Below are positions 8,040-16,217 of a stretch of 64,000 bases of DNA, piece after piece (positions within the stretch are counted from its first letter, which is position 1; the number at the start of each line of letters is the position of its first letter). The stretch covers positions 1,178,001-1,242,000 of the forward strand of contig NZ_CP108093.1 in the NCBI RefSeq assembly GCF_036188265.1, written 5' to 3'. This DNA comes from Streptomyces sp. NBC_00247 (GTDB lineage Bacteria > Actinomycetota > Actinomycetes > Streptomycetales > Streptomycetaceae). The translations under genes and the position numbers were made by a program. The notes under the pieces are model-generated. The model saw only the letters and a list, made by a program, of their open reading frames with translations. It was not told the origin of the DNA and searched no databases.

Positions 8040-8417
8040 ATGGCCGAGTCCTGGGTGGTCGAGGACGGCGGCGCCGCGCACGCGTCCTCGGAGGCGGTGC
8101 TGAAGTCTCTCCGGGCGCGGGTCGGGAGAGGTCTGCTCGAAACGTGGCTGACCAGTTCGGCAGGACGGTCGTTGGCCTTCGTGACGAACACCGAGCGGGC
8201 GATGGTGATGCTCCTGGGCGAGGACGGCGATCCCGGTGAGCACGCCGCGGACCCGGGAGCGGAAGGGACGAGCACGGGGTTCGTCCTGTCCACCGGGCAG
8301 CACGACGCGTACCCGGACCGAGACACCGTGCCCATCGGCGAGGCGCTCAGGCTGGTGGAGCACATCGTGAGCACGGGATCCTGGCCCGCCGGCGTCCATG
8401 GGGTCGTCGATCGCTGA
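8040..8417 (+). CDS. Imm1-like putative immunity protein
   Basis: A small protein of about 125 aa with 'RSLAFVTNTERAMVMLLGED', 'FVLSTGQHDAYP' and 'DTVPIGEALRLVEHIVSTGS' followed by 'WPAGVHGV'. The pattern of a visible-value beta region, a P..EA...v..F..TG..P segment and a terminal hydrophobic strand resembles Imm1-family immunity proteins of polymorphic-toxin systems. No toxin gene is adjacent, so it would be an orphan immunity gene. The start may be the GTG at 8034 or the ATG at 8040. The 240-bp gaps on both sides hold no recognisable gene. Confidence 0.5.
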   Translation: MAESWVVEDGGAAHASSEAVLKSLRARVGRGLLETWLTSSAGRSLAFVTNTERAMVMLLGEDGDPGEHAADPGAEGTSTGFVLSTGQHDAYPDRDTVPIGEALRLVEHIVSTGSWPAGVHGVVDR

Positions 8418-8657
8418 GACAGCGGACCGCCCCTGCGGCTCGTGTCGCCCACGAGCGGCAAATCCGTCCGGATCACCACTTCCGGGCCGGGTCTCCGTCC
8501 CGCTGGTTCTGAGGCTCCGGCGAAACCGCCCTCCGGTGGCCATGTGGTGTCTGACCTCGGCAGCGCGCACGTCCCTGGAGAGGTACGGTCATGCCGTGCG
8601 GGCAGCCGGTCTCCTCCCGGCCAACTGCACCCGTTGAAGCGCGAGTAGGAGATTCCG

Positions 8658-9446
8658 ATGGCCCCTGACGACATTGAGTTCCGCAAGCAGATCCGTGCCG
8701 ACATACCCCACTCCGCGCGGGTGTGGAACGCGTGGCTGGGCGGAAAGGACAACTACCCCGTCGACCGGGAGCTGGCGGACGCGGTCACCGCCGCCTACCC
8801 GGCCACGGCCGCCATCGCGAAGGCGTCACGGGCCTTCCAGGCCAGGGCGATCCGCCACCTCGGCGGCCTGGGCGTCCGTCAGTTCCTGGACGTCGGCACC
8901 GGGCTGCCGGTGGAGAACAGCACCCACCAGGTCGCGCAGGCCATCGATCCGTCCTCCCGGATCGTGTACGTGGACAACGACCCCATCGTGCTGGTGCACG
9001 CCGCCGCACTGCTGACCAGCTCGCCCGAGGGTGCGACGGCCTTCGTGGACGAGGACCTCACCCACACGGACGCCGTGGTGGACGAGGCGGCGAAGACCCT
9101 GGATCTCTCCCAGCCGGTGGCGGTGCTGCTGCTTTCGACGCTGGGGCACCTGCTCCCCGACGACGGGATCAAGGTGGTCCAGTCGTACATGTCCCGCATG
9201 CCGTCCGGCAGTTACCTGGTCATCTGCGACACCATCAAGACGCCGGAGACCCTCGCGGCCCAGGAGGCGTACGACTCGGGCGACAACCCGCCCTACCTGG
9301 TGCGGGAGCCCGAGGAGATCACCGGCTGCGCCGAGGGGCTGGAGCTGGTCGACCCGGGGTTCCTCTCCATCACGTACTGGCGCCCGGAGGGCGAGCCCGA
9401 GGGCCCCGGCGTCGACCAGTGGGGTCTGGTCGCCCGTAAGCCCTGA
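8658..9446 (+). CDS. SAM-dependent methyltransferase, DUF574 family
   Basis: A 262-aa protein of the actinobacterial S-adenosylmethionine methyltransferase family (Methyltransf_19/DUF574). The signature 'SARVWNAWLGGKDNYPVD' at residues 19-36 is diagnostic. 'QFLDVGTGLPVENSTHQ' is motif I for SAM binding, 'RIVYVDNDPIVLVHA' supplies the acidic residue for the ribose, and 'VAVLLLSTLGHL' is the motif-IV strand. The substrate is unknown; streptomycetes carry many paralogues, often near regulators. A GGAGA-type ribosome site precedes the ATG. A strong hairpin follows the stop. Confidence 0.92.
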   Translation: MAPDDIEFRKQIRADIPHSARVWNAWLGGKDNYPVDRELADAVTAAYPATAAIAKASRAFQARAIRHLGGLGVRQFLDVGTGLPVENSTHQVAQAIDPSSRIVYVDNDPIVLVHAAALLTSSPEGATAFVDEDLTHTDAVVDEAAKTLDLSQPVAVLLLSTLGHLLPDDGIKVVQSYMSRMPSGSYLVICDTIKTPETLAAQEAYDSGDNPPYLVREPEEITGCAEGLELVDPGFLSITYWRPEGEPEGPGVDQWGLVARKP

Positions 9447-9478
9447 CGCTCCCGGCACCACCCTGCCGTGGCATCGGC

Positions 9479-9520
9479 GCGCCGAGGGTCCCTCCGCACG
9501 GACGGGGGGACCCTCGGCGC
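9479..9520. terminator. Strong bidirectional terminator hairpin
   Basis: The perfect 13-bp arms GCGCCGAGGGTCC and GGACCCTCGGCGC enclose a 16-nt loop, with TTTCG following on the plus side. The hairpin lies between the convergent methyltransferase and lipase genes, where it could stop transcription from both. Confidence 0.85.
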
Positions 9521-9532
9521 TTTCGTGCGGGG

Positions 9533-10948
9533 TCAGGGCTGGATGGGCATGGTCCAGCAGTTGGAGCTCGCGGACTTGCCCGCCAGCCGGTCGGTCAGCC
9601 ACGAGATGGCGTCGCCCTGGTCGGTGAGGAGGGGGACCAGGTGGTTCGTGACGATCTTGTCCCCGAGGTTGGGGAGAATGATCGCGTCGTAGGTGACGTT
9701 CGCACCCTTCTTGCACCAGTCGACGGCGAGTTGGCGCGCTTGGGCGTGCGGCACGATGTCGTCGTGGATGCCGGTGGCCACCCGCACCGGGGTGGTGGGC
9801 TTGAGGTTGCCGATGCGCTGCGCGTCGAGCGTGGACTTGAGCTGCGGGATCGTGTCGACGAGCTGGCTCAGGGACTTGCCGCTGGTCGTCCAGGAGCTGC
9901 TCTTCTTGAAGCCGTATCCGAAGAGCGCGTCGCCGATGCACATCGTCGAGAGGTCGGCGAGAGCCGCCTTGCCGGCCGCGTTGATCTGGGCGTCCGCGAC
10001 GGGCTGGAGGGACGGGTCGGTCTGGAGGAAGCCGTTCAGCGACCACCCGAGGGCTCCGGCCAGCGCGCTGCCGTCGATCCCCTTGATGGTGGCGGTCAGA
10101 TCGGCCGGGGGTGCGCCGACGTAGGCTCCGGCCAGCTTGACGTCCGGCGCGTAGGTGGGCTGGAGTTCGGCGGCCGAAGCGCTCGCGCCGCCGCCCTGGC
10201 TGTAGCCGTAGAGCCCCACGGGCGAGGCCGCGGTGACGGACGCCCCACTCACCCCGCGCGCCGCGCGGGCGGCGTCGAGGAGCGCGTGACCGCCGTCGAC
10301 CCGGCTGACGTAGGTGTGCAGCCGGTCGGTGGCGCCGAGGCCCGCGTAGTCGGTGACGACCACGGCGGTGCCGGCGGCCAGCAGCCGGTAGATGGAGAGG
10401 TCCTCGTAACCGACCGACACCGTCTCGCCGTTGAGGGTGATCGGGTTCTGGAGGCCCAGCGAGGCCGCGCACTGGTCACCCTGCCCCATGGTGCCGGGCG
10501 CCAGGGCTACGAGCGGACGCGGTCCGCTTCCCTTCCAGGCGGCGGCCGGCTCGATGTAGGCACCGGTCACGGCCACCGGAAGGCCGTTGGAGTCGGTGGA
10601 CTTGTACATGAGCCGGGTCGCCTTGCCCGGGAGCGGGCCGCCCAGGCTGGGCAGGCTCAGCGCCAGGGGGAGCGACTCGGTACGGACGAGGGTGCCGTCC
10701 GCCGCGGGCAGGGTCTGGGGCGGGGTGTAGAAGGCAGGGATCTCCACGCCGCGGGAGACCACCGGGGTCGTGGCGGCCGACGCGGGAAGCGTCTGGGCGC
10801 CCAGGCAGGCCGCCGCGGCGATCCCGGCGGCCAGCAGCCGTCCGGTGACCACCCCCGCGGTTCCACGCCGGGCGGTACGGGCGGTACGGGCGCCGCTCGG
10901 CGTCCGGAGGGACGGACGGAGGAAACGGGTTCTGCTCGGTTGCTCCAC
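9533..10948 (-). CDS. Secretory lipase (LIP family)
   Basis: A 471-aa exported alpha/beta hydrolase. After a twin-Arg-rich start there is a signal helix around residues 33-56 (cleavage near ASA-AT). The nucleophile elbow is GYSQGG with Ser250; 'GIHDDIVPHAQAR' probably supplies the acid and 'VTNHLVPL' the His. This matches the fungal/actinobacterial secretory lipase family, which hydrolyses triacylglycerols or other esters. The GTG at 10948 has an AAGGAG ribosome site 7 bp upstream, and this settles the start. It is monocistronic, behind a long non-coding region. Confidence 0.87.
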   Translation of the reverse strand: MEQPSRTRFLRPSLRTPSGARTARTARRGTAGVVTGRLLAAGIAAAACLGAQTLPASAATTPVVSRGVEIPAFYTPPQTLPAADGTLVRTESLPLALSLPSLGGPLPGKATRLMYKSTDSNGLPVAVTGAYIEPAAAWKGSGPRPLVALAPGTMGQGDQCAASLGLQNPITLNGETVSVGYEDLSIYRLLAAGTAVVVTDYAGLGATDRLHTYVSRVDGGHALLDAARAARGVSGASVTAASPVGLYGYSQGGGASASAAELQPTYAPDVKLAGAYVGAPPADLTATIKGIDGSALAGALGWSLNGFLQTDPSLQPVADAQINAAGKAALADLSTMCIGDALFGYGFKKSSSWTTSGKSLSQLVDTIPQLKSTLDAQRIGNLKPTTPVRVATGIHDDIVPHAQARQLAVDWCKKGANVTYDAIILPNLGDKIVTNHLVPLLTDQGDAISWLTDRLAGKSASSNCWTMPIQP

Positions 10949-11327
10949 GCGGCTCACTCCTTGGTTCGGGGGAAGGGCGAGATGTCGCTCGGCTCCCGGT
11001 GTCGGTGCGCTTCCGGCGGTGTCCGCCCGTGCGGTGCGCGCGTGTTGAGGCGCCGCGTCGCGGGGAGTGCGTGCCGGGAGGGCACCCGGAACCCTGATTC
11101 CGTACCGGGACGAAGGGACGAAGGGACGAAGGGATGTCGGGAGGGGGGATGAGGGGACGGGGGTACGGGGGTGTGCGGTGAGGTGCGAGCCCGGCACGGG
11201 AGCGGGCCGGGTGACTGCCGGCGAAACGACGGTGCTGCCGGTGTGCGCTGCGGACCGCGTGTACCGGACCGGGTGCTCGGGACAGCCCCCCGAAGAACCC
11301 CGAAAGGCCCTGGGGAAGGGCTTGTTA

Positions 11328-11339
11328 CTGACCAGTCAG
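11328..11339. promoter_or_regulatory. Palindrome CTGACCAGTCAG, TetR-operator-like
   Basis: The sequence TTACTGACCAGTCAGAA contains CTGAC-CA-GTCAG. Flanking TTA and AA make it look like a TetR-family operator (TTACTGACyrGTCAGTAA). No TetR gene is adjacent, so a distant regulator would be required. It is 380 bp upstream of the lipase gene and 330 bp upstream of the conservon. Confidence 0.45.
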
Positions 11340-11358
11340 AATGGAGAGTAAGACTGCG

Positions 11359-11373
11359 TGTCACTCAGTGACA
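11359..11373. promoter_or_regulatory. Perfect palindrome TGTCACTCAGTGACA
   Basis: This 15-bp sequence has perfect 7-bp arms (TGTCACT/AGTGACA) around a single C. It lies 19 bp after the TetR-like palindrome. The two together suggest a real control region, although neither the regulator nor the target promoter is known. Confidence 0.5.
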
Positions 11374-11661
11374 AGACGTCTGCACGTGCCGAATTCCGCG
11401 GCACCCCGGCGCCCGGGGCGAGTCGGCGGCGCAGGCCGGCGAAACGGCCGGCCGACGGGGCGGATGTCGAATACCGGAAGTACGAGTGCGACAAGTCGCC
11501 ATTTCTGTCGCTACCTTGACGATCATTCTTCGGCTCTCCGCCTGGAACGGACAGCGATTGGTCTAGGCTCTGCATGCCTTTGATCTCGCAAGGGAGTTCG
11601 ACGTGTCCTGGAAGGGTCCATTCCTCGTGGCTGGCGCTGTGTTCTGCAAGGCCGTCAGGAC

Positions 11662-13320
11662 GTGGCCGTCGTGGTGAGACCGCCGGACGACGGAGTGAAC
11701 CGCCGCGCGGAGCGGACCGCCCGGCCGGGGAGGCGGGCGGTGCTCCGCCCCGCCGTGATCTGGCCGGCCGCCGCCGTACTCGCGGCCGGGTGCTCCGTGG
11801 CGTCCCTGACCCTCACCGGCGACGCGCCGCGCTTCGCGGCGGCCGGCGGTGTCGCGGTCGCCGTCCTGCTGCTCGCCCCCCTGGTGCTGCTCGCCCGGAA
11901 CCTCGGCGCCGAGCGCACGCGCCGCACCGAGATGGCGGCGCTCGCTCTCGCGCGGGACGCCGAGGTGGCGCACCTCGCGCGGGTGCGGGTACCCGCCATC
12001 GCCGAACTGCTGCGCACCGGGCAGCGGGTGGACGGGGCGCCGGGCCCGCTGCGCGAAACGCGTGAGACCGGCGAGGAGTTCGCGCGGTCGCTGGAGACGG
12101 TGGTGGGCGTCCTCGGCTCGGACGAGGCGGTGCACCGTGAACGCGTCCTGCGCGACTCGGTGATGGCCGCCTTCGAGTCGGTCGCGCGCACCATGCACGT
12201 GATGGCCACGGTGCAGCAGCAGGTGCTGGACCAGGTCGAACGCTCGCTGGACGATCCCCGGCTGATGGCCGAGGTGATGAAGGCCGACCACGCGGCCTCC
12301 CAGATGACCCGCAAGGCGCAGACCCTCCTGGTGATGTGCGGCATCTGGCCCGCGCGCCGGGAGACCCGGCCCGTCTCGCTCTACGACTGCGTACGCGGCG
12401 CGCAGTCGCGGATCGTGGAGTTCGGGCGCATCGAGGTGCACGGCGGGCAGACCCTGTACGCGGCGCCCCCGGCGGCGGAGGGGCTCATGCACGCCATCGC
12501 CGAACTCCTGGAGAACGCCACGGTCTTCTCGCCTTCCCGGTCCCAGGTCATCGTCAGCGTCCGGGAGGTGGGGGCCGGGGCCGTGGTCGAGATCGACGAC
12601 GCCGGGCTCGGTATGCCGCCGGACGTGCTGGAACAGGCCCGGGGCCAGCTGCACGACGATCTGGACCTGACCCGGCTCGGTGCGGTGCCCCGGCTCGGTC
12701 TGGCCTGTGTCGGCCGGTGGAGCCGCGAGCTCGGCTTCAACGTGGAGCTGAGCGGGACATCCGCGTACGGCGGAACCCGGGCCGTGATGTTCGTACCGTT
12801 CCGGCTGCTCACCGAGCCCGCGGCACGGGTCCCGGCGCACCGGCGCCCGGAGGTCTGGCCCGCGGACGCCCCGGAGTCCCCCGAGTCCCCGGCACGGGAC
12901 CGTCGGCGAAGCGACGGGGACGCCGCGTCCGCCGAGCACACCCGCCCGGAGGACCAGGAGGACGACGGCCCCGTCCCGGCCGGAACGTCCCCGGACTCCG
13001 CCCCGCGGACCGCGGGACTTCCCCGCCGCCGCAACCGGCGGAGCCCCGCCGGCCCTCCGGACGCGCCGGAGGCCGCGTCGCTCCGGGCGGCCCGGCACTC
13101 GGCTCCCCGGACGCCGCCCGCCCCCGAGCCCGCGCCGTGGACGCCGGAAGCGGCCCGCGCGTCGGTCTCCAGCGTGGTGTCCGGCACCCTGCGCGGACGC
13201 GCCGCCCTCGGCGCGGACGAGGCGCGGCCCCGACCGGCCACCGATCCGCCCGAAGCGGCGCCGCCCGGCGTACCGCCCCTGCCCAGTAGCCCGAACCAGC
13301 AGCACGGAGGCCGGTCGTGA
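11662..13320 (+). CDS. cvnA: Conservon sensor-kinase-like protein CvnA
   Basis: A 552-aa membrane-bound, histidine-kinase-like protein that heads a conservon. Two N-terminal helices lie at about residues 28-48 and 60-80. A dimerisation-like helical region follows ('ESVARTMHVMATVQQQVLDQ'). The HATPase_c domain has an N box 'MHAIAELLENATVFSP', a G1 box 'IDDAGLGMPP' and a terminal 'YGGTRAVMFVPFRL'. A Pro/Arg-rich tail of about 180 residues follows. No canonical phosphoacceptor H-box is evident, as usual for CvnA. In S. coelicolor, conservons work like membrane-associated G-protein-coupled signalling units controlling development and secondary metabolism. The stop overlaps the cvnB start (GTGA). 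Confidence 0.93.
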   Translation: MAVVVRPPDDGVNRRAERTARPGRRAVLRPAVIWPAAAVLAAGCSVASLTLTGDAPRFAAAGGVAVAVLLLAPLVLLARNLGAERTRRTEMAALALARDAEVAHLARVRVPAIAELLRTGQRVDGAPGPLRETRETGEEFARSLETVVGVLGSDEAVHRERVLRDSVMAAFESVARTMHVMATVQQQVLDQVERSLDDPRLMAEVMKADHAASQMTRKAQTLLVMCGIWPARRETRPVSLYDCVRGAQSRIVEFGRIEVHGGQTLYAAPPAAEGLMHAIAELLENATVFSPSRSQVIVSVREVGAGAVVEIDDAGLGMPPDVLEQARGQLHDDLDLTRLGAVPRLGLACVGRWSRELGFNVELSGTSAYGGTRAVMFVPFRLLTEPAARVPAHRRPEVWPADAPESPESPARDRRRSDGDAASAEHTRPEDQEDDGPVPAGTSPDSAPRTAGLPRRRNRRSPAGPPDAPEAASLRAARHSAPRTPPAPEPAPWTPEAARASVSSVVSGTLRGRAALGADEARPRPATDPPEAAPPGVPPLPSSPNQQHGGRS

Positions 13321-13763
13321 CCGGAACCATCACTCGACTTCCCGACTTGGGCTGGATGCTCCGCCCGCTCACCGAGATCCCCGGCGTCCGGCACGCCGTG
13401 GTCGTCTCGGAGGACGGACTGCGTCTCGGCCACGCGTCCGCCAAGAACCTCAAGGGCCCGGTGTCCGGGCTCAGTGTCGCGGAGGCGGAGTCGCTCTCGG
13501 CGGCCTGCGCGGCGATGACCATGACGGGCCGCTCGACGACGACGCTGCTGTTCGGCTCGGGTGTCGGGCTGCGCCAGTTGATGCTGGAGTCCGACCACGG
13601 GTTCGTCCTGTTCACCCATGCCGGGGTGGGCGCGCACCTGGGTGTCGCCACGGACCTGGAGGCGGACGTCGGCCTCGTCGCCCAGCAAATGCAGCTGCTG
13701 GTGGCGAAGATCGGCGCGCACCTGAGCAGTCTGCCGCGGGATCAGGCCATCGCGTCGTCATGA
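13317..13763 (+). CDS. cvnB: Roadblock/LC7 domain protein CvnB
   Basis: A 148-aa Roadblock/LC7 protein. 'WMLRPLTEIPGVRHAVVVSE' followed by 'DGLRLG' gives the first strand-turn, and 'GVGLRQLMLESDHGFVLF' the later strands, of the family fold. Roadblock proteins act as partners or GTPase-activating factors for small GTPases, here CvnD. The GTG start overlaps the cvnA stop by four bases, and the stop overlaps the cvnC ATG, so all three are translationally coupled. Confidence 0.93.
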   Translation: MTGTITRLPDLGWMLRPLTEIPGVRHAVVVSEDGLRLGHASAKNLKGPVSGLSVAEAESLSAACAAMTMTGRSTTTLLFGSGVGLRQLMLESDHGFVLFTHAGVGAHLGVATDLEADVGLVAQQMQLLVAKIGAHLSSLPRDQAIASS

Positions 13764-14119
13764 CGGACCGGTCCGAGGAGCCGAGAGCCTCGGCGGTACG
13801 CCCGTACGTCATCACCCGCGGCCGTGCGGAGTCCGGCGGTGAGCCGCTGTCCTGGGAGTCGTTGGTGATGGCGACGGAGGCGGCGTTCCCCGCCTCCCTC
13901 CAGCCGGAGCACCTCGCGATCCTGACGCACTGCGAGGGGCTCATCTCGGTCGCGGAAGTGGCCGCGCACCTGCGTCAGCCGCCGTCGGTCGTACAGGTGC
14001 TGCTCGCCGATCTCGTCCAGTGGGGGCTGATCGTGACCCGTCCTCCCATTCCCGCGGCCGAACGTGCCGACTTGACCATGCTCAGAAAGGTCCTCGATGG
14101 TCTCGAAAGCCGTATCTGA
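13760..14119 (+). CDS. cvnC: DUF742 protein CvnC
   Basis: A 119-aa DUF742 protein, the third conservon member. The N-terminus 'SAVRPYVITRGRAE' and the centre 'LQPEHLAILTHCEGLISVAE' followed by 'VAAHLRQPPSVVQVLL' (winged-helix-like) match the family, as does 'ADLVQWGLIVTRPPI' near the end. The role is probably regulatory within the CvnA-D complex; DNA binding is possible but unproven. It overlaps cvnB by ATGA and cvnD by 23 bp. Confidence 0.92.
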   Translation: MTDRSEEPRASAVRPYVITRGRAESGGEPLSWESLVMATEAAFPASLQPEHLAILTHCEGLISVAEVAAHLRQPPSVVQVLLADLVQWGLIVTRPPIPAAERADLTMLRKVLDGLESRI

Positions 14120-14750
14120 AGCCTTCGTCGAGGCCGCTCCGACCCCCGCCCCGAGCGGGAGGACGCCCGCCGGCTCCTCCGGGAAGTACGTCGCGTCCAG
14201 CGTGGCGGGGGCGGCGAAGATCCTGGTCGTCGGCCCGCTGGGGGTGGGCAAGACCACGCTGATCGGCACCGTCTCGGAGATCGAACCGCTCTTCACGGAG
14301 GCCGCGATGACCCAGGCGGGTGCCAGGGTCGACGCCGTCGTGGACAGCGGCAAGACGACCACCACGGTCGCCCTGGACTTCGGGCGGCTCACCATCGACG
14401 GCGATCTGGTGCTCTATCTGTTCGGTACGCCCGGGCAGCAGCGGTTCCTGCCGGCCTGGCGGGATCTCGCCAAGGGCGCGCTGGGGGCGCTCGCCCTGGT
14501 GGACACCCGGGACCTGACCGCGTCGTTCGACGCCCTCGGCAACCTGGAGGATCTCGACCTGCCGTTCGCGGTCGCCGTGAACGTTTTCCCCGGCAGTCCG
14601 CTGCACGACACGGCCGATCTGCGCGCGGCTCTCGATCTGCTTCCCGGGACGCCGGTGGTCCTGTGCGACGCGCGCGACCAGGAGTCGTCGATCCGGGCGC
14701 TGATCGCCCTCGTCAGCCACCTCATCCACGTCGCCACGGAGCCCTCATGA
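14097..14750 (+). CDS. cvnD: Conservon small GTPase CvnD
   Basis: A 217-aa Ras-like ATP/GTP-binding protein. The P-loop is 'GPLGVGKTTL' at about residues 43-52. The G3 motif has the form 'LFGTPGQQRF' (DxxG replaced by GTPGQ, typical of conservon GTPases), and 'VAVNVFPG' sits at the G4 position, where NKxD is not conserved. It is expected to switch between nucleotide states under control of CvnA-C. The start lies inside cvnC and the stop overlaps the P450 gene (ATGA), so output is coupled to the P450. Confidence 0.93.
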   Translation: MVSKAVSEAFVEAAPTPAPSGRTPAGSSGKYVASSVAGAAKILVVGPLGVGKTTLIGTVSEIEPLFTEAAMTQAGARVDAVVDSGKTTTTVALDFGRLTIDGDLVLYLFGTPGQQRFLPAWRDLAKGALGALALVDTRDLTASFDALGNLEDLDLPFAVAVNVFPGSPLHDTADLRAALDLLPGTPVVLCDARDQESSIRALIALVSHLIHVATEPS

Positions 14751-16117
14751 GCACCCCGCACCCCCCGGCCGGGTCCGCCGCCCGGTGTCCCTGGCCCGCC
14801 GCCCCTGCCACCGGGTCCTCGGCGACCCCGTTGTACGGGCCGGACCTCGACGGCGACCGGATGACCCTGCTGTACGAGGAGATGCGCGCCGAGCACGGAC
14901 CGGTGGCCCCGGTGTCCATGGCTCCGGGCATCGACGCCTGGCTCGTGCTGGGCCATCGCGAACTCCTCCGGCTCACCCGTGACGAGGGGGACTTCTCGCA
15001 CGACCCGCGCCACTGGAGTCTGCTGCGGGAGGGCCGGGTGCCCGCCGACTCGCCGATCCTCCCGATGGTCGGCTGGCGTCCGGCGCTGCTCTTCGCGGAC
15101 GGGCAGCAGCACCGCAGGATGCGGGCGGCCGTCTCGGACGCCCTCGCCAAGATCAACGGCCACGAGCTGCGCCGGAGCGTGCGGACCGCCGCCGAGGGGC
15201 TGATCGCGTCGTTCGCCGGGCGGGGCGAGGCCGACCTGGTCGCGGACTACGCCCGTACGCTGCCGATGCGGGTGGTCACCGGACTGCTCGGGCTGGACGA
15301 CCGGACCGGACGGGATCTGGTGGAGGCCGTGGCGGGCACCGTCGCCGCCACCAGCGGCTCGGCGGAGGCCAACCGCCGGATGGGCGCGATCCTCTACGGG
15401 CTGATCAAGGAGAAGCGGCGCGAGCCGGGCGAGGACATCACCTCCACGCTGCTGAACCACCCCGCGGAACTCACCGACGAGGAGGTGCTGCACAACCTGG
15501 TGGTGATGTTCGTCGCGGGCAACCAGACCACGGTGAACTGGATCGCCACCACGCTGCGCATCCTGCTGTGCGATCCGGCGTTCCGCTCCTCGCTGGCCGG
15601 CGGTCACATGAGCGTGGACGACGCACTCGACCTGGTGCTGTGGCGCTTCCCGCCCACCCAGAACTTCCCGGCCCGCTACGCCACCCGGGACATGCGGTTC
15701 GGCGGACAGGACGTCCGCACCGGCGACATGCTGATCCTGGGCCTGGCGGCGGCCAACGCGGACCCGGAGATCCTGCCGGCCGACGGCGCTCCGGTGGTCG
15801 GCAACCGCTCGCATCTGGCGTTCGGCGCGGGACCGCACACCTGCCCGGCGCAGGACCCGGCGCGGCTGATCACCCGGACCGCGGTGGACACCATCCGGCA
15901 CCGGCTGCCGGACCTGGAACTCGCCGTGCCCGAGTCCGAGTTGGAGTGGATCAAGTCGCCCTGGAGCAAGGGCCTGGGCGCGCTCCCGGTGCGGTTCGGC
16001 ACGCCGCAGCTGCCGCAGGGGGCGGTGCCCGCGCAGTCGGCGGGGGACCTCGTCCCGGCGCGGACGGCGCCCTGGAGCACCTCGGCGCCCCGGCCTTCCT
16101 CGACCGTGCCGTACTGA
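14747..16117 (+). CDS. cvnE: Conservon cytochrome P450, CYP157-like, without ExxR
   Basis: A 456-aa cytochrome P450. The haem-ligand loop is 'FGAGPHTCPAQ' with Cys366, and the I-helix motif is 'VAGNQTTVNW' (residues 256-265), in which Asn-Gln replaces the usual (G/H)-E before the Thr pair. The K-helix reads 'DDALDLVLWRFPP' (residues 291-303), so the normally invariant ExxR motif is missing. That loss is the known peculiarity of the CYP157 family, which sits in conservons beside CYP154, as here. The ATG overlaps the cvnD stop. A proline-rich tail of about 40 residues follows the domain. The substrate is unknown. Confidence 0.88.
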   Translation: MSTPHPPAGSAARCPWPAAPATGSSATPLYGPDLDGDRMTLLYEEMRAEHGPVAPVSMAPGIDAWLVLGHRELLRLTRDEGDFSHDPRHWSLLREGRVPADSPILPMVGWRPALLFADGQQHRRMRAAVSDALAKINGHELRRSVRTAAEGLIASFAGRGEADLVADYARTLPMRVVTGLLGLDDRTGRDLVEAVAGTVAATSGSAEANRRMGAILYGLIKEKRREPGEDITSTLLNHPAELTDEEVLHNLVVMFVAGNQTTVNWIATTLRILLCDPAFRSSLAGGHMSVDDALDLVLWRFPPTQNFPARYATRDMRFGGQDVRTGDMLILGLAAANADPEILPADGAPVVGNRSHLAFGAGPHTCPAQDPARLITRTAVDTIRHRLPDLELAVPESELEWIKSPWSKGLGALPVRFGTPQLPQGAVPAQSAGDLVPARTAPWSTSAPRPSSTVPY

Positions 16118-16217
16118 CACCCCGCCGAGGCCCCCGCCCCTCGCGGAGCACCGAGCGCCGTGCACCGAGCACCGAGCAGCGCTCCGCGGCCACTCATCCC
16201 GACCCTGGAGAGCTCTG

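Larger units (their letters stand above)
10949..11661. other. Long non-coding region before the conservon
   Basis: About 700 bp without a convincing gene. It holds an 8-bp tandem repeat (GGGACGAA x3, 11107-11130), two palindromes described separately, and A/T-richer sequence from about 11320 to 11570 that should contain the conservon promoter. Just before the conservon, 11557-11571 (ATTGGTCTAGGCTCT) partly resembles a DasR site, but the right half is poor. Confidence 0.6.

Noticed and set aside
11557..11571. DasR-like site (ATTGGTCTAGGCTCT) before cvnA
   Set aside because: The left half matches the dre consensus but the right half has several mismatches, and no N-acetylglucosamine genes are near. 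Not called as a feature.
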